A DNA stretch of 64,000 nucleotides from Gammaproteobacteria bacterium. GTDB lineage: Bacteria; Pseudomonadota; Gammaproteobacteria; UWMA-0217. Both the position numbers and the translations under genes were made by a program. Location: positions 1 to 64,000 of the forward strand of contig JALSHZ010000063.1 of the NCBI GenBank assembly GCA_026981985.1, in the 5' to 3' direction. This document shows positions 19,201-29,163 of this stretch, one piece after another (position 1 is the first letter of the stretch; each line of letters begins with the position of its first letter). The notes beneath the pieces were generated by a model. It saw nothing but the letters and a program-made list of their open reading frames with translations, did not search any database and had not been told where the DNA came from.

Positions 19201-19472
19201 ATTTCATCAATGAACAGGTTCGCGCTGGCATGGATCTGCAAGAGGCAGTCATCAAGGCGGGGGCGGTGCGGGCAAAACCCATTGTGCTGACAGGCCTGGC
19301 GGCAATGATCGGTGCGATGTTCATTCTCAATGACCCGATCTTTAGTGGTCTTGCGATTGCACTGATCTTTGGTTTACTGGTCTCGACAGTACTGACATTA
19401 CTGGTCATACCGGTGCTGTACTACGCCTATGTCTACAAGCGCGTGGACAAGGTGATCCTAGGGACGGGCTGA
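16260..19472 (+). CDS. RND efflux transporter permease subunit
   Basis: 1070 aa, the normal RND length: TM1, a large periplasmic loop, TM2-6 including GILVDDAIVVVENIHRHL in the TM4 region (the conserved aspartates used for proton relay), a second loop and TM7-12. It begins with TPREEEPQINVTFANVLIPF, typical of hydrophobe or heavy-metal pump subgroups. The GILVDDA pattern resembles the HAE1-like family rather than CusA, which has a Met-rich pore. No outer-membrane factor gene accompanies it, so a shared TolC-type channel is likely. The substrate is not assignable. Confidence 0.94.
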   Translation: MTDSAMGISGRIAAKFQNNAITPLLALVGLLLGLFAVMITPREEEPQINVTFANVLIPFPGATASEVEHLVAGPAEQVLSEISGIKHVYSSSYPGRAILTVQFKVGENRTDALVRLYNKIASNIDWLPPGLGVLQPIIKPKGIDDVPIVTATLWTDDQSKSAYDLLQVAHAVETELKRVPGTRQIYTIGGAPQVVSVRLDPQKLAGYSLSIDDIAASLRAANSSRDAVNVVTDNEEIQVQAGAFLTTVEEVGSLVVGVFSGKPVYLEEVAQVQRGPDQPSQYVAYSEKGTVSNTPAVTIAVAKQPGKNAVEIADKVIERFEQLDGIFIPDGVNVEITRNYGATAKAKADKLIQKLLFATASVVLLVWLTMGWREAGIVGIAVIITLMITLFASWAYGFTLNRVSLFALIFSIGILVDDAIVVVENIHRHLSMGGKKILDVIPAAVDEVGGPTILATFTVIAALMPMAFVSGLMGPYMSPIPINASMGMLISLVVAYVVTPWLTYKVLRKVDFSQHHGESIPGWLGSLFNKGVGIFLNGDKGKGKRRSLFVVIMVLIALSVSLAVFKVVVLKMLPFDNKSEFQVVVNMPEGTTLEQTKRVLDELAGYLETVPEVENLQVYAGTSAPINFNGLVRQYYLRKGSYLGDIQVNLVDKHHRDRKSHDIALAVRAPLQEIAQKHNAIVKLAEVPPGPPVLAPIVAEIYGLDYEGQIKVSEALAGVFAGTADIVDIDDSVEYPQKRYILHVDREKAALLGLHQQQVSTAVNTVLGGSAPTYLHGHNVKYAIPVKMEFSEADKADIESLLDLRIRSKSGQLVPMSEIVSIEETTREHAIHHKDLLPVVYLMGDMVGDLDSPLYGMFDISFALNETELAGEGIIDQYFINQPASPYTYSIKWDGEWTVTYETFRDMGIAYAFGMIMIYLLVVAQFRSYAVPLVIMAPIPLTIIGVMPGHALLGAKFTATSMIGMIALAGIIVRNSILLVDFINEQVRAGMDLQEAVIKAGAVRAKPIVLTGLAAMIGAMFILNDPIFSGLAIALIFGLLVSTVLTLLVIPVLYYAYVYKRVDKVILGTG

Positions 19473-19484
19473 TCAACCTGTCAT

Positions 19485-19521
19485 GGCAAGAGCCGATGGA
19501 TGCCTGCCATTGGCTCTTGCC
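19485..19521 (+). terminator. Hairpin after the RND operon
   Basis: A 15-bp stem (ggcaagagccgatgg / ccattggctcttgcc, one G-T pair) with a 7-nt loop, 13 nt after the stop. The T run is weak. Confidence 0.6.
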
Positions 19522-19629
19522 CGGATGTCTCACCAGTTCTCTACCTCGAGCTGCCTCGCTACGTGACCCGGTGAGAAATACGCGCTAGCTCAGGCGTTTT
19601 CGCCGAAACATTCCCTAAGTCAGGCGCTG

Positions 19630-19658
19630 TTTATATAAGCCGCGTTATCTACTACAAT
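19630..19658 (+). promoter_or_regulatory. Predicted promoter of the LysR-perM operon
   Basis: TTTATA (19630-19635), a 17-bp spacer and TACAAT (19653-19658), about 77 bp before the LysR start. The rest of the 19522-19735 gap shows nothing recognisable. Confidence 0.4.
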
Positions 19659-19735
19659 AAATCCCTTTTATGGCTACCCGCATTTTTTGCTGGGTCGAGC
19701 CTTGGACGATCTGCGGCAGGTAACAGGAGAAAGGG

Positions 19736-20647
19736 ATGGCTGACAGAAGGCTCCAGGTTTTTCAAACGGTTGCTACGCATCTGAGTTTCACCAAGGCGGC
19801 CGAGGTGTTGCATATGACGCAGCCAGCGGTGACGTTTCAGGTTCGCCAACTGGAAGAGCACTTCAACACGCGGCTGTTCGATCGAACGCATAATCGGGTC
19901 ACGCTGACGGCTGCGGGCGAAGCGGTGTTCGTCTATGCCAAACGGATCTTCGAGCAGTACGAGGAGATGGAAAACAGCGTCCGGGAGATCACGGGCGAGG
20001 TCAGTGGTTTGCTTACCATCGGCGCCAGCACCACGGTAGCGGAGTATATGCTCCCGGCGCTGTTGGGAAAGTTCAAAGCGGTGTTTCCGGATATTCGTCT
20101 GAGCCTGAAGGTGTCCAATACCGAGAGTGTCGTGGCGATGGTGGAGGACAATGTCATCGACCTGGCGGTGGTCGAGGCGCCGGTCAGCAACAAGCATCTG
20201 CTGGTCGATGTCTGTGATGTGGATGCGCTGGTGGTGGTGGCACACCCTGATCACGAAGCCGCGAAACTCAACAGCCTGACCGCAGCGCAGTTGATAGAAT
20301 TCCCCTATATCTGCCGCGAGGAAGGCTCCGGCACTCGGGACGTCATCAAGGAATATATGGCGCAGAGCAAGCTCGACTCCGATAGCCTCAATGTCTGTCT
20401 GGAACTGGGTAGTCCTGAGTCGATCAAAGGCGCCGTCGAGGCGGGCATGGGCATTGCCATTCTGTCGAAGGTGACAATCGCCAAAGAGCTGGCGCTCGGT
20501 ACACTGGTAGCGATTCCGCTCGACCCACCGCTGGAGCGGCCATTTTCCTTCGTCCGGCAGCGGCAGAAATTCCGTCAGACGGCAACCGAGAAGCTATTGG
20601 ATTTCGCGCATGAATATTGCAGGCAGAAGAAGCAATCTGCCGAATGA
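19736..20647 (+). CDS. LysR-family transcriptional regulator
   Basis: 303 aa. The N-terminal winged helix-turn-helix (about 1-62: LQVFQTVATHLSFTKAAEVL, MTQPAVTFQVRQLEEH, LFDR) is followed by the linker helix and a two-lobed effector domain (GLLTIGASTTVAEYMLPALL, then EGSGTRDVI, SIKGAVEAGMGIAILSK). The effector domain resembles the CysL/YeiE/CbbR side of the family, whose members often respond to sulfur or carbon metabolites; that subgroup call is tentative. LysR regulators usually act on a divergent gene, but here the downstream genes are cotranscribed: the stop overlaps the next start (ATGA). Confidence 0.9.
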   Translation: MADRRLQVFQTVATHLSFTKAAEVLHMTQPAVTFQVRQLEEHFNTRLFDRTHNRVTLTAAGEAVFVYAKRIFEQYEEMENSVREITGEVSGLLTIGASTTVAEYMLPALLGKFKAVFPDIRLSLKVSNTESVVAMVEDNVIDLAVVEAPVSNKHLLVDVCDVDALVVVAHPDHEAAKLNSLTAAQLIEFPYICREEGSGTRDVIKEYMAQSKLDSDSLNVCLELGSPESIKGAVEAGMGIAILSKVTIAKELALGTLVAIPLDPPLERPFSFVRQRQKFRQTATEKLLDFAHEYCRQKKQSAE

Positions 20648-20997
20648 GTAGTGAACGGCAATCAGCGTTGCTGGCGTTGTTTGAACGCCTCGATGAGCAG
20701 CGGCAGCGTTCGCTGCTGGATTATGCCGATTTTCTGGTCGAGCGGCATGGCCTGGCGCAACCTCAAAGCGGGGTTCCTGTGCCGGAATTGTCACCGCGGC
20801 CGGAAAATGAAAGTGTTGTAAAGGCAATGAAGCGTTTGTCGGCTGGTTATTTCATGCTTGATCGTGCATCCATATTTCACCAAGCATCCGCTTTGATGAC
20901 GGAGCATATCATGCAGGGGCGTCCGGCGGCTGAGGTGATTGACGACCTCGAAGCATTGTTCTTGCGTGAATATCAGAAGTTGACCGAAGACAGATAG
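20644..20997 (+). CDS. Small conserved-type hypothetical protein
   Basis: 117 aa from ATG 20644, which overlaps the LysR stop (ATGA). It is soluble, acidic and helical (ALLALFERLDEQRQRSLLDYADFLVERHG). A Pro-rich linker separates this from a second helical part (MTEHIMQGRPAAEVIDDLEALFLREYQKL). No known domain is recognised. Tight coupling to the LysR and PerM-like genes suggests a shared role, but I assign no function. Confidence 0.75.
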   Translation: MSSERQSALLALFERLDEQRQRSLLDYADFLVERHGLAQPQSGVPVPELSPRPENESVVKAMKRLSAGYFMLDRASIFHQASALMTEHIMQGRPAAEVIDDLEALFLREYQKLTEDR

Positions 20998-21009
20998 CAG
21001 TAGCAATCG

Positions 21010-22107
21010 ATGATCAGTTTCCTTCAGTCCTGGTATTACCGCCATTTTTCCGATCCGCAGGTTGCATTGCTCGCCGTGCTGCTGCTGACGGGATTCGCGG
21101 TGATGTTCTTTGCCGGCCAGATTCTGGCGCCATTACTGGCTGCCATTGTCATTGCCTACCTACTCGATGGCGCCGTCGCCTGGGCTGAAGGACGTGGTAT
21201 TCCACGCTGGCTGGGGGCGACACTGGTGTTCCTGGTATTCGTTGGGGTGATGCTCGCCATCCTGATCTGGATGGTGCCATTGCTGTTCAAGCAGGCCACG
21301 CAGTTCTTCACCGAAGTACCGAACATGGCAAACAAGGGGCAGCAGTTACTGATGCAGTTGCCGGAGCGGTATCCGACGATCATCACCGAAGACGATGTCG
21401 TGGCTGTTATCAGTCAGATTCGTTCTGAACTTGCTAACGTCGGTCAGACGGTATTGTCCGTGTCGGTTGCCTCTGTCATCAACTTGATTACGGTACTCGT
21501 CTACATGGTGCTGGTACCGGTACTGATCTTTTTCCTGTTGAAGGACAAGCCCAAGCTGCTGCGATGGATTACTGGCTTTCTGCCGCATGACCGCCAATTG
21601 GCGCTGCAGGTGTGGCAGGAGATGAACGCCAAGATTGCCAGCTATGCGCGTGGCAAGCTGCTGGAAATTATCCTTGTCTGGTTCGTCACCTACGTCACTT
21701 TTCTTATCCTCGGCCTCAACTATGCGCTATTGTTGAGTTTCATCGTCGGCCTTTCGGTGATCGTTCCCTATGTTGGTGCTGCGGTCGTGACCGTGCCAAT
21801 CGCCATGATCGCCTATTTTCAATGGGGCATTTCGCCGCCATTTGGCTGGGTGCTGCTGGCCTATGGCATCATTCAGTTTCTCGATGGCAATGTACTGGTG
21901 CCGTTGCTGTTCTCGGAAGTCGTCAACCTTCACCCAATCGCGATTATTGCAGCGGTGCTGCTGTTTGGTGGTTTGTGGGGGCTATGGGGTGTGTTTTTCG
22001 CGATACCGCTGGCAACGCTGGTGCAGGCCGTGATCAATGCCTGGCCGAAAAACGAAGATCCGTTTGCCGACACGGTGGATGATCTGGCAGAAACTGCCGA
22101 TCAGTAG
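21010..22107 (+). CDS. AI-2E family transporter (PerM-like)
   Basis: 365 aa polytopic membrane protein: two N-terminal TM segments, a soluble middle region (about 90-150, PLLFKQATQFFTEVPNMANK), then five to six TM segments with the family block PLLFSEVVNLHPIAIIAAVLLFGGLWGLWGVFFAIPLATLVQAV. Members include AI-2 exporters and Na+(Li+)/H+ antiporters, so the substrate is open. It starts 12 nt after the small hypothetical gene and is the last gene of the LysR operon. It converges on rsgA. Confidence 0.92.
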   Translation: MISFLQSWYYRHFSDPQVALLAVLLLTGFAVMFFAGQILAPLLAAIVIAYLLDGAVAWAEGRGIPRWLGATLVFLVFVGVMLAILIWMVPLLFKQATQFFTEVPNMANKGQQLLMQLPERYPTIITEDDVVAVISQIRSELANVGQTVLSVSVASVINLITVLVYMVLVPVLIFFLLKDKPKLLRWITGFLPHDRQLALQVWQEMNAKIASYARGKLLEIILVWFVTYVTFLILGLNYALLLSFIVGLSVIVPYVGAAVVTVPIAMIAYFQWGISPPFGWVLLAYGIIQFLDGNVLVPLLFSEVVNLHPIAIIAAVLLFGGLWGLWGVFFAIPLATLVQAVINAWPKNEDPFADTVDDLAETADQ

Positions 22108-22131
22108 TGTAGTGATTGGGGTGATGTCACA

Positions 22132-23022
22132 TCACAGCTGTTTGTCCACTTCCTCCATTTGTTGTAGCAGGTTGAGGTAAGCCTGGTATCGGCGCCGCAG
22201 GATTTCTCCCTTGTCGACCGCATCCTTGACCGCGCAACCGGGTTCGCGGACATGCAGGCAGTTGTGGAAGCGGCAATGCACCCGTAGTGCAACAATCTCG
22301 CGAAATCCTTTTTGTACATCGGCTGGTGGAATAGGTGGTGGTGTGAAGTCACGGATGCCGGGCGAGTCGATTAGTTCGCCACCTTCCGGAAGATGATATA
22401 GGCGCGCATTGCTGGTGGTGTGCTGACCAAACCCGGTGGTTTCAGACAGGGTTTGCGTGAGGATGTCGGCCTTGGGGATCAATATGTTGGTCAATGATGA
22501 CTTGCCCACGCCGGATTGCCCGACCAGCACATTGGTCTTTTTTTTCAGATGTTTGCGTAGTGGCTCCAGGCTTTCAGGCTGCCTGGTCGATGTGTCGAGC
22601 ACGGTGTAGCCGATATCCCGGTAGTCTTGATAGATTCGGGCAATCTCGTCGGGGCAGGGCTGGTCCGCCTTGTGGTGCAGCAGGATGGCGGCAATTTCCA
22701 TGATTGCAGCCATGACGAAAAGCTGATCGACCATCGACCAGTCGGGGCTTGGTTCGACAGCGCTGGCGATGATGATCTGGTCAATATTGGCCGCGATGGT
22801 GCGTGGCGTGCCGCGGAAATAGCTGCGCGTCAGACTGTTGCGCCTGGGCAGCATTTTCGTGATCACGATGTCCGAGCCATTTTGCTGCCACCGCACGTAG
22901 TCACCGCAGACGAGATCCTGCAACTTGCGCCGGCTGGTGGCACGCACAATCTCGCCGGAGGGCAGCTCGATCAACGCCTCGGCGCCAAAGCGGCTGATGA
23001 TCCGGCCTTCCCCCTTGTTCAT
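22132..23022 (-). CDS. rsgA: Ribosome small subunit-dependent GTPase A
   Basis: 296 aa. A circularly permuted GTPase that checks late 30S maturation. An N-terminal OB fold (about 1-75, GRIISRFGAEALIELPSGE) precedes G4, the P-loop GQSGVGKSSLTNIL, switch TTGFGQHTTSNARLYHLP and G3 DSPGIRDF. The C-terminal zinc knuckle is C-x-F-HNCLHVREPGC. It is shorter than E. coli RsgA (350 aa), lacking the N-terminal extension. Its start overlaps the M48 protease stop by 4 nt. Confidence 0.95.
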   Translation of the reverse strand: MNKGEGRIISRFGAEALIELPSGEIVRATSRRKLQDLVCGDYVRWQQNGSDIVITKMLPRRNSLTRSYFRGTPRTIAANIDQIIIASAVEPSPDWSMVDQLFVMAAIMEIAAILLHHKADQPCPDEIARIYQDYRDIGYTVLDTSTRQPESLEPLRKHLKKKTNVLVGQSGVGKSSLTNILIPKADILTQTLSETTGFGQHTTSNARLYHLPEGGELIDSPGIRDFTPPPIPPADVQKGFREIVALRVHCRFHNCLHVREPGCAVKDAVDKGEILRRRYQAYLNLLQQMEEVDKQL

Positions 23023-24290
23023 GCTGCCGTCGCCTGCCTGTTGGTTGATTCATCCACTGTCCGGCGTTGCAATTCCTGCAACCGGGCAATGCGGATAGCC
23101 GCCGGCGGATGGGAATCATAGAACAGTGAATGCAGCCGATCGGGTGTGAGTGTGCTGGCATTGTCCTTGTACATCGTCACCAGTGCCGTGATCAGCGCCT
23201 TGGCACTGGCTTGTGATGCCGCGTATGCATCGGCTTCGAACTCATGTTGCCGCGAGAGCCAGGCAAATAGCGGGCTGACAAAAAACATCACCAGCGGGAC
23301 GACAATGGAAAACAGAATCAGCCCGGTGGCTGGCGAGGGTGTTGTAACACCAAGTGCCTGGTAGAACGCTGTTTGTGGCAGCAGCCAGGCCAGTAGCGCG
23401 AACCCGGCCAGGCTGGTGATGGCGCTGAGTAGCAACCCCTTGAGAACATGGTGGTGTTTGAAATGTCCCAGTTCATGCGCCAGTACGGCGATGATCTGCT
23501 CCCTGGCGAGACCGTCGAGCAACGTATCGAAAAACACGATGCGTTTGTTTTTCCCCAGGCCGGTGAAATAGGCATTGCCATGGCTGGAACGACGGGAACC
23601 ATCCATGACGAAAATGCCCTTACTGGTGAATCCGGCGTGGTCGAGCAGTTGTTCAATGGCGGTTTTTAGAGACTCATCCTCCAGCGGCGTGAAGCGATTG
23701 AATAGGGGGGCGATCAGTGTCGGATATACCCAGCTGATCAGGATACTGAAACCAAAAAATGCGAGCCAGGCATAGAACCACCAGTAAGTGCCTGCCGCTT
23801 CAAGCAGCCAGAGGATCACGTAGAGCAGTGGTGTGGCCAGAATCAAAGTCAAGGCTAGCCCTTTGAGCGTATCAGCGATCAGGGTGGCAATGGTGGTGCG
23901 GTTGAAGCCGAAGCGTGCCTCAATGACAAACTGGCGGTAGAGACTGAACGGGGCGCTCAATAAGGATGAAATCAGCCCAAACAGCAGGATGAGAACCACG
24001 CCATCGGTTAGTGATGGGAGCCCAAGGCCACTGACCAGCTCGCTCAACCGTTGTAGCCCGCCGCCAATGCTCCAGCCCAGTACCAGCAATGCATCGAACA
24101 GGATTTCCCAGCGCGCCAGCCGTGCTTTTGCGCAAGTATAGTCCGCCGCCTTCTGATGCGCCTGCAAAGAAATTGCATCACGGAAAGCTCTAGGTACTGC
24201 CTCCCGGTGCTGCTGCACCGCACGGATCTGGCGCTGGTTCAACCAGAGGCGGATGACAGTGACAACGGTAACAAGCGTCAGGAACAGCAT
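23019..24290 (-). CDS. M48 family metallopeptidase (Ste24-like)
   Basis: 423 aa from ATG 24290; the track start at 24344 would overlap the orn start. It has several TM segments, an N-terminal region like CAAX prenyl protease 1, zinc site HELGH in [17 protein letters not shown] and the downstream glutamate ligand in [12 protein letters not shown]. It should act at the inner membrane on membrane or misfolded proteins. It is cotranscribed with rsgA and divergent from orn; rsgA next to orn is a familiar gammaproteobacterial neighbourhood. Confidence 0.9.
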   Translation of the reverse strand: MLFLTLVTVVTVIRLWLNQRQIRAVQQHREAVPRAFRDAISLQAHQKAADYTCAKARLARWEILFDALLVLGWSIGGGLQRLSELVSGLGLPSLTDGVVLILLFGLISSLLSAPFSLYRQFVIEARFGFNRTTIATLIADTLKGLALTLILATPLLYVILWLLEAAGTYWWFYAWLAFFGFSILISWVYPTLIAPLFNRFTPLEDESLKTAIEQLLDHAGFTSKGIFVMDGSRRSSHGNAYFTGLGKNKRIVFFDTLLDGLAREQIIAVLAHELGHFKHHHVLKGLLLSAITSLAGFALLAWLLPQTAFYQALGVTTPSPATGLILFSIVVPLVMFFVSPLFAWLSRQHEFEADAYAASQASAKALITALVTMYKDNASTLTPDRLHSLFYDSHPPAAIRIARLQELQRRTVDESTNRQATAA

Positions 24291-24337
24291 CGAGTTTGCT
24301 AGAATCTCCGAATTGTGAAAACACGAGAGTAGCGCAT

Positions 24338-24898
24338 ATGCCACCTGATGAAGATAACCTGATCTGGATCGACCTGGAAATGACCGGGCTGGATACCGTC
24401 AACGACCAGATCATTGAAATCGCCACCATTGTAACCGACAAGCATTTGAATATCCTCGCCGAGGGGCCGGTACTCGCCATTCGGCAGCCGGACGCGTTAC
24501 TCGAAGGCATGGATGACTGGAACCGCAAGCAGCATGGCGACTCCGGTCTGGTTGAACGGGTGCGCAGCAGCGAGGTCGACGAAGCGGAGGCCGAAGAACA
24601 GACGCTGGCTTTCCTGCGCCAGTGGGTGCCTGCGGGCAAGTCACCCATGTGTGGTAACAGCATCTGCCAGGATCGGCGTTTTCTGGCGCGTTGTATGCCA
24701 AAGCTGGAAGCCTTCTTTCACTATCGCAATCTCGATGTCAGTACCTTGAAGGAGTTGGCCCAGCGTTGGAAGCCAGCGGTGGCAAAGGGGTTCTTCAAGG
24801 AATCGCAGCATCTTGCATTGCAGGATATTCGGGACTCCATCGACGAACTGCGGTACTATCGTCGGCACTTTATCGCGCTTGATATCGATCAAGACTGA
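24338..24898 (+). CDS. orn: Oligoribonuclease
   Basis: 3'-5' exonuclease that degrades 2-5-nt RNAs and pGpG. 186 aa from ATG 24338 (the track starts at 24296). DEDDh residues lie in [21 protein letters not shown] and [20 protein letters not shown]-type site precedes the start. The divergent gap to the protease is only 47 bp, so the promoters must overlap. Confidence 0.96.
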   Translation: MPPDEDNLIWIDLEMTGLDTVNDQIIEIATIVTDKHLNILAEGPVLAIRQPDALLEGMDDWNRKQHGDSGLVERVRSSEVDEAEAEEQTLAFLRQWVPAGKSPMCGNSICQDRRFLARCMPKLEAFFHYRNLDVSTLKELAQRWKPAVAKGFFKESQHLALQDIRDSIDELRYYRRHFIALDIDQD

Positions 24899-24985
24899 TG
24901 TTCTGACCGTCTATTACGATAGACTGGTTTCTCATGCGACCGGCTTGTTTTGTGAGGGCGATCATTTCCGTAGCGGTGGAAATGC

Positions 24986-25257
24986 TATAAGCACGGCAAA
25001 TTCCCCCATTAAAAGTTACGAATAGGGCGGGTTCAGGCCTTGTGGCATGATGTGACCACTTTATCCGGAGGGCTACGCACCGATTTGTGGTGACGGTGGT
25101 TCACCATCCGGATCCGACCAGAGCAATCACGATGATTTCAGATACTGTTTCAGGCGGTTTGCACCTCCGCATGCGTATAGGTGTAAACGTATGAGCACCG
25201 GCTTGATCAGCATGGTCAGGCATACCGCAGCCTGCTGGGCTGCTCACAACATTCTGC
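24986..25257 (+). promoter_or_regulatory. Candidate structured leader RNA upstream of hppA
   Basis: An extended -10 (TGCTATAAG, TATAAG at 24986-24991) could start an RNA near 24998. The stretch has no credible ORF but several stems: ATCCGGA (25063-25069) with TCCGGAT (25107-25113), enclosing CACCG/CGGTG (25078-25082, 25094-25098); and GCAGCC/GGCTGC (25227-25243). It ends in a strong terminator before hppA. I compared it from memory with GEMM, fluoride, glycine and cobalamin riboswitches and saw no match. It may be an attenuated leader or a separate small RNA. Confidence 0.35.
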
Positions 25258-25293
25258 AAAAAAACCCCTGTCCGCTGGACCGGGGTTTTTTTT
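25258..25293 (+). terminator. Strong intrinsic terminator 38 nt before hppA
   Basis: aaaaaaacccc pairs with ggggttttttt. The inner stem gtcc-gct-ggac is separated by a single-base bulge on each side, and T8 follows. Only 37 nt separate it from the hppA ATG, including the GGAGG site at 25321-25325. Confidence 0.93.
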
Positions 25294-25330
25294 GCGCCAA
25301 TTTTTTTCCAATGAAGAATAGGAGGTTACG

Positions 25331-27346
<2,016 letters not shown>

Positions 27347-27369
27347 GCGTTGTTAAGGCAACATCACTG

Positions 27370-27389
27370 CGGGAGCAGGAATGCTCCCG
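27370..27389 (+). terminator. Hairpin after hppA
   Basis: cgggagc-aggaat-gctcccg, 23 nt after the stop, followed by GTGTTGTTAT. A weak terminator candidate. Confidence 0.5.
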
Positions 27390-27545
27390 TGTTGTTATGG
27401 GGCTGGTTTTGTATTTCGGGAAATATTCCTTATTCAGTCACTTTATAGTCGTGCCTGCACTGGGCGTGTTCCGTCAGCGCCTTACCGGATCTATCCAGCA
27501 AGAAGCCGGTTTCCACCACAACACCTGTAAAGAGAGGGCAATACA

Positions 27546-28001
27546 TTGATAGTCAAAGAAATCATGAATTCTGATATCAAATCCATCAAACCGGATAGCA
27601 TGGTACGCGACGTTGCGATGGTCATGTGTCTGCAAAAAATTAGCGGGATGCCGGTGGTCGACGAAGGCAATAATCTCGTGGGCATCATTTCCGAAAAGGA
27701 CATCTTGCAGCACATGTTTCCAAACATCGACGAAGCAATGACTATGGATTCGAAGCCGGACTTCGAAGAAATGGAGAAGCGCTATGCCGAAACGCTTGGC
27801 ATGAAAGTGTCGGAACTGATGACGAAGAACGTGGCCACCGTCTCGGCAGACATGCCCTGTCTGAAAGCAGCGTCGATGATGTGGTTACGCAAGATTCGCC
27901 GTATCCCAGTGACCGAAGGAACAAAGCTGGTTGGCATCGTGAGTATCGGCGACGTGCATCGCTCGATCTTCCAGCAACAGCTGGTCGATCAGGCAACCTG
28001 A
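27546..28001 (+). CDS. Two-CBS-domain protein
   Basis: 151 aa from TTG 27546 (GAGAGGG site 8 nt before). CBS1 is about 1-60 (IVKEIMNSDIKSIKPDSMVRDV, GMPVVDEGNNLVGIISEKDIL). CBS2 is about 85-145 (KVSELMTKNVATVSADM, RIPVTEGTKLVGIVSIGDVHRSI). CBS pairs bind adenine nucleotides and act as energy sensors. Between and after the domains nothing else is fused. The position behind hppA suggests a link to energy or PPi status, but that is inference. A later ATG (MNSDIK) is a weaker start. Confidence 0.88.
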   Translation: MIVKEIMNSDIKSIKPDSMVRDVAMVMCLQKISGMPVVDEGNNLVGIISEKDILQHMFPNIDEAMTMDSKPDFEEMEKRYAETLGMKVSELMTKNVATVSADMPCLKAASMMWLRKIRRIPVTEGTKLVGIVSIGDVHRSIFQQQLVDQAT

Positions 28002-28031
28002 TACCTTCTCTGGTCTGCGCCGATGGATGTG

Positions 28032-28060
28032 AAAAGCCACCATGATTTGGTGGCTTTTTT
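28032..28060. terminator. Shared terminator of the CBS and hemC genes
   Basis: aaaagccacca / tggtggctttt with a 5-nt loop and T6 on the plus side. A T4 on the minus side makes it plausibly bidirectional between the two convergent genes. Confidence 0.88.
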
Positions 28061-28087
28061 ATTTTGTTGCCTGAGTCCGCGTGAACC

Positions 28088-29014
28088 TTACGCGTCGGGA
28101 AGGTTTCTCAAGATGGCTTCTGCGCCATTGACAAGCAGCTCCTCGGCGAGGGATACGCCCATCGCTTCAGCTTGGTCCATTGTGCCACGGCGTTCGCCGC
28201 TGATGACTGTCTGGCCATTGAGGCTGGCCACCAGGCCGCGCAGCCAGAGTTCGTTGTTCTCCAGCACCGCATAGGCCGCGATCGGTACTTGGCAGCCGCC
28301 TTCGAGACGATGGTTGAACGCACGTTCTGCGCTGACACGGATGAAGGTTGGCTCGTCTTTTAGGAAAGCGATCAATGCCATTGTGTCAGCATCGTCCTCA
28401 CGGCACTCGATGCCGACGGCACCCTGGCCGACGGCGGGCAGAATGGTCTCTGCCGCAATCGTATGGCGAATACGATCTTCCAGTTTCAGTCGAACCAGGC
28501 CGGCGGCAGCAAGAATGATGGCGTCGAACTCGCCGCTGTCGAGCTTGGAAAGACGCGTCTGCACGTTGCCGCGCAGGCTCCGAATCTCCAGATCAGGGCG
28601 TTGCTGCAACAGCTGGCTTGAACGCCGGAGGCTGGAGGTGCCGACTCTGGCGCCTTGTGGCAGTGCTTCGAGTGTTTCGTATTGGTTGGAAACAAAGGCG
28701 TCGAAGGGCGTTTCACGCTCGCAGATGACGGGCAGTGCAAACCCGGGTGGCAGATCCATCGGCACATCTTTCATCGAGTGGACGGCAATATCGGCATCGC
28801 CGGCCAGCATGCCTTGTTCCAGCTCCTTGACGAACAGGCCTTTGCCGCCAATCTTGGCCAGTGGCGTATCAAGAATCTTATCGCCCTGCGTTGTCATTGT
28901 TACCAGCTCGACATCGAGATCGTTGTGCTCGGCCAGCAGGCGATCCTTGACGTAGTTTGCCTGCCAAAGGGCGAGCGGGCTTTTGCGAGTGGCGATTTTG
29001 AGGTTTCTCTTCAT
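28088..29014 (-). CDS. hemC: Porphobilinogen deaminase (hydroxymethylbilane synthase)
   Basis: Joins four porphobilinogens into hydroxymethylbilane on the way to haem. 308 aa (E. coli 313). It begins with [20 protein letters not shown] and contains [23 protein letters not shown] and RGNVQTRL. The dipyrromethane-cofactor cysteine is in [13 protein letters not shown]. hemD does not follow, unlike many relatives. It lies 149 nt downstream of the phosphofructokinase gene on the same strand. Confidence 0.97.
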   Translation of the reverse strand: MKRNLKIATRKSPLALWQANYVKDRLLAEHNDLDVELVTMTTQGDKILDTPLAKIGGKGLFVKELEQGMLAGDADIAVHSMKDVPMDLPPGFALPVICERETPFDAFVSNQYETLEALPQGARVGTSSLRRSSQLLQQRPDLEIRSLRGNVQTRLSKLDSGEFDAIILAAAGLVRLKLEDRIRHTIAAETILPAVGQGAVGIECREDDADTMALIAFLKDEPTFIRVSAERAFNHRLEGGCQVPIAAYAVLENNELWLRGLVASLNGQTVISGERRGTMDQAEAMGVSLAEELLVNGAEAILRNLPDA

Positions 29015-29163
29015 GGTCTTGGCGGCCGGGCTGGCAGATTGGGAAAGGGCGCATCTTACCGGCTGGAGGCGCTCCAGTCAGCAAATTACAAAGGATTGGT
29101 TCGAACCCCGAGTGGGGTGGGATAACAGCATGGCGGCAGACTGATGCCCGCCGCCAATATCGG

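Noticed and set aside
24986-25293. Known riboswitch class (GEMM, fluoride, glycine, cobalamin) before hppA
   Set aside because: Conserved core sequences of these classes, as I remember them, are not present; left as an unnamed leader.
29090-29115. GGTTCGAACC segment resembling a tRNA T arm
   Set aside because: No acceptor or anticodon stem can be drawn around it; it is only a short palindrome.
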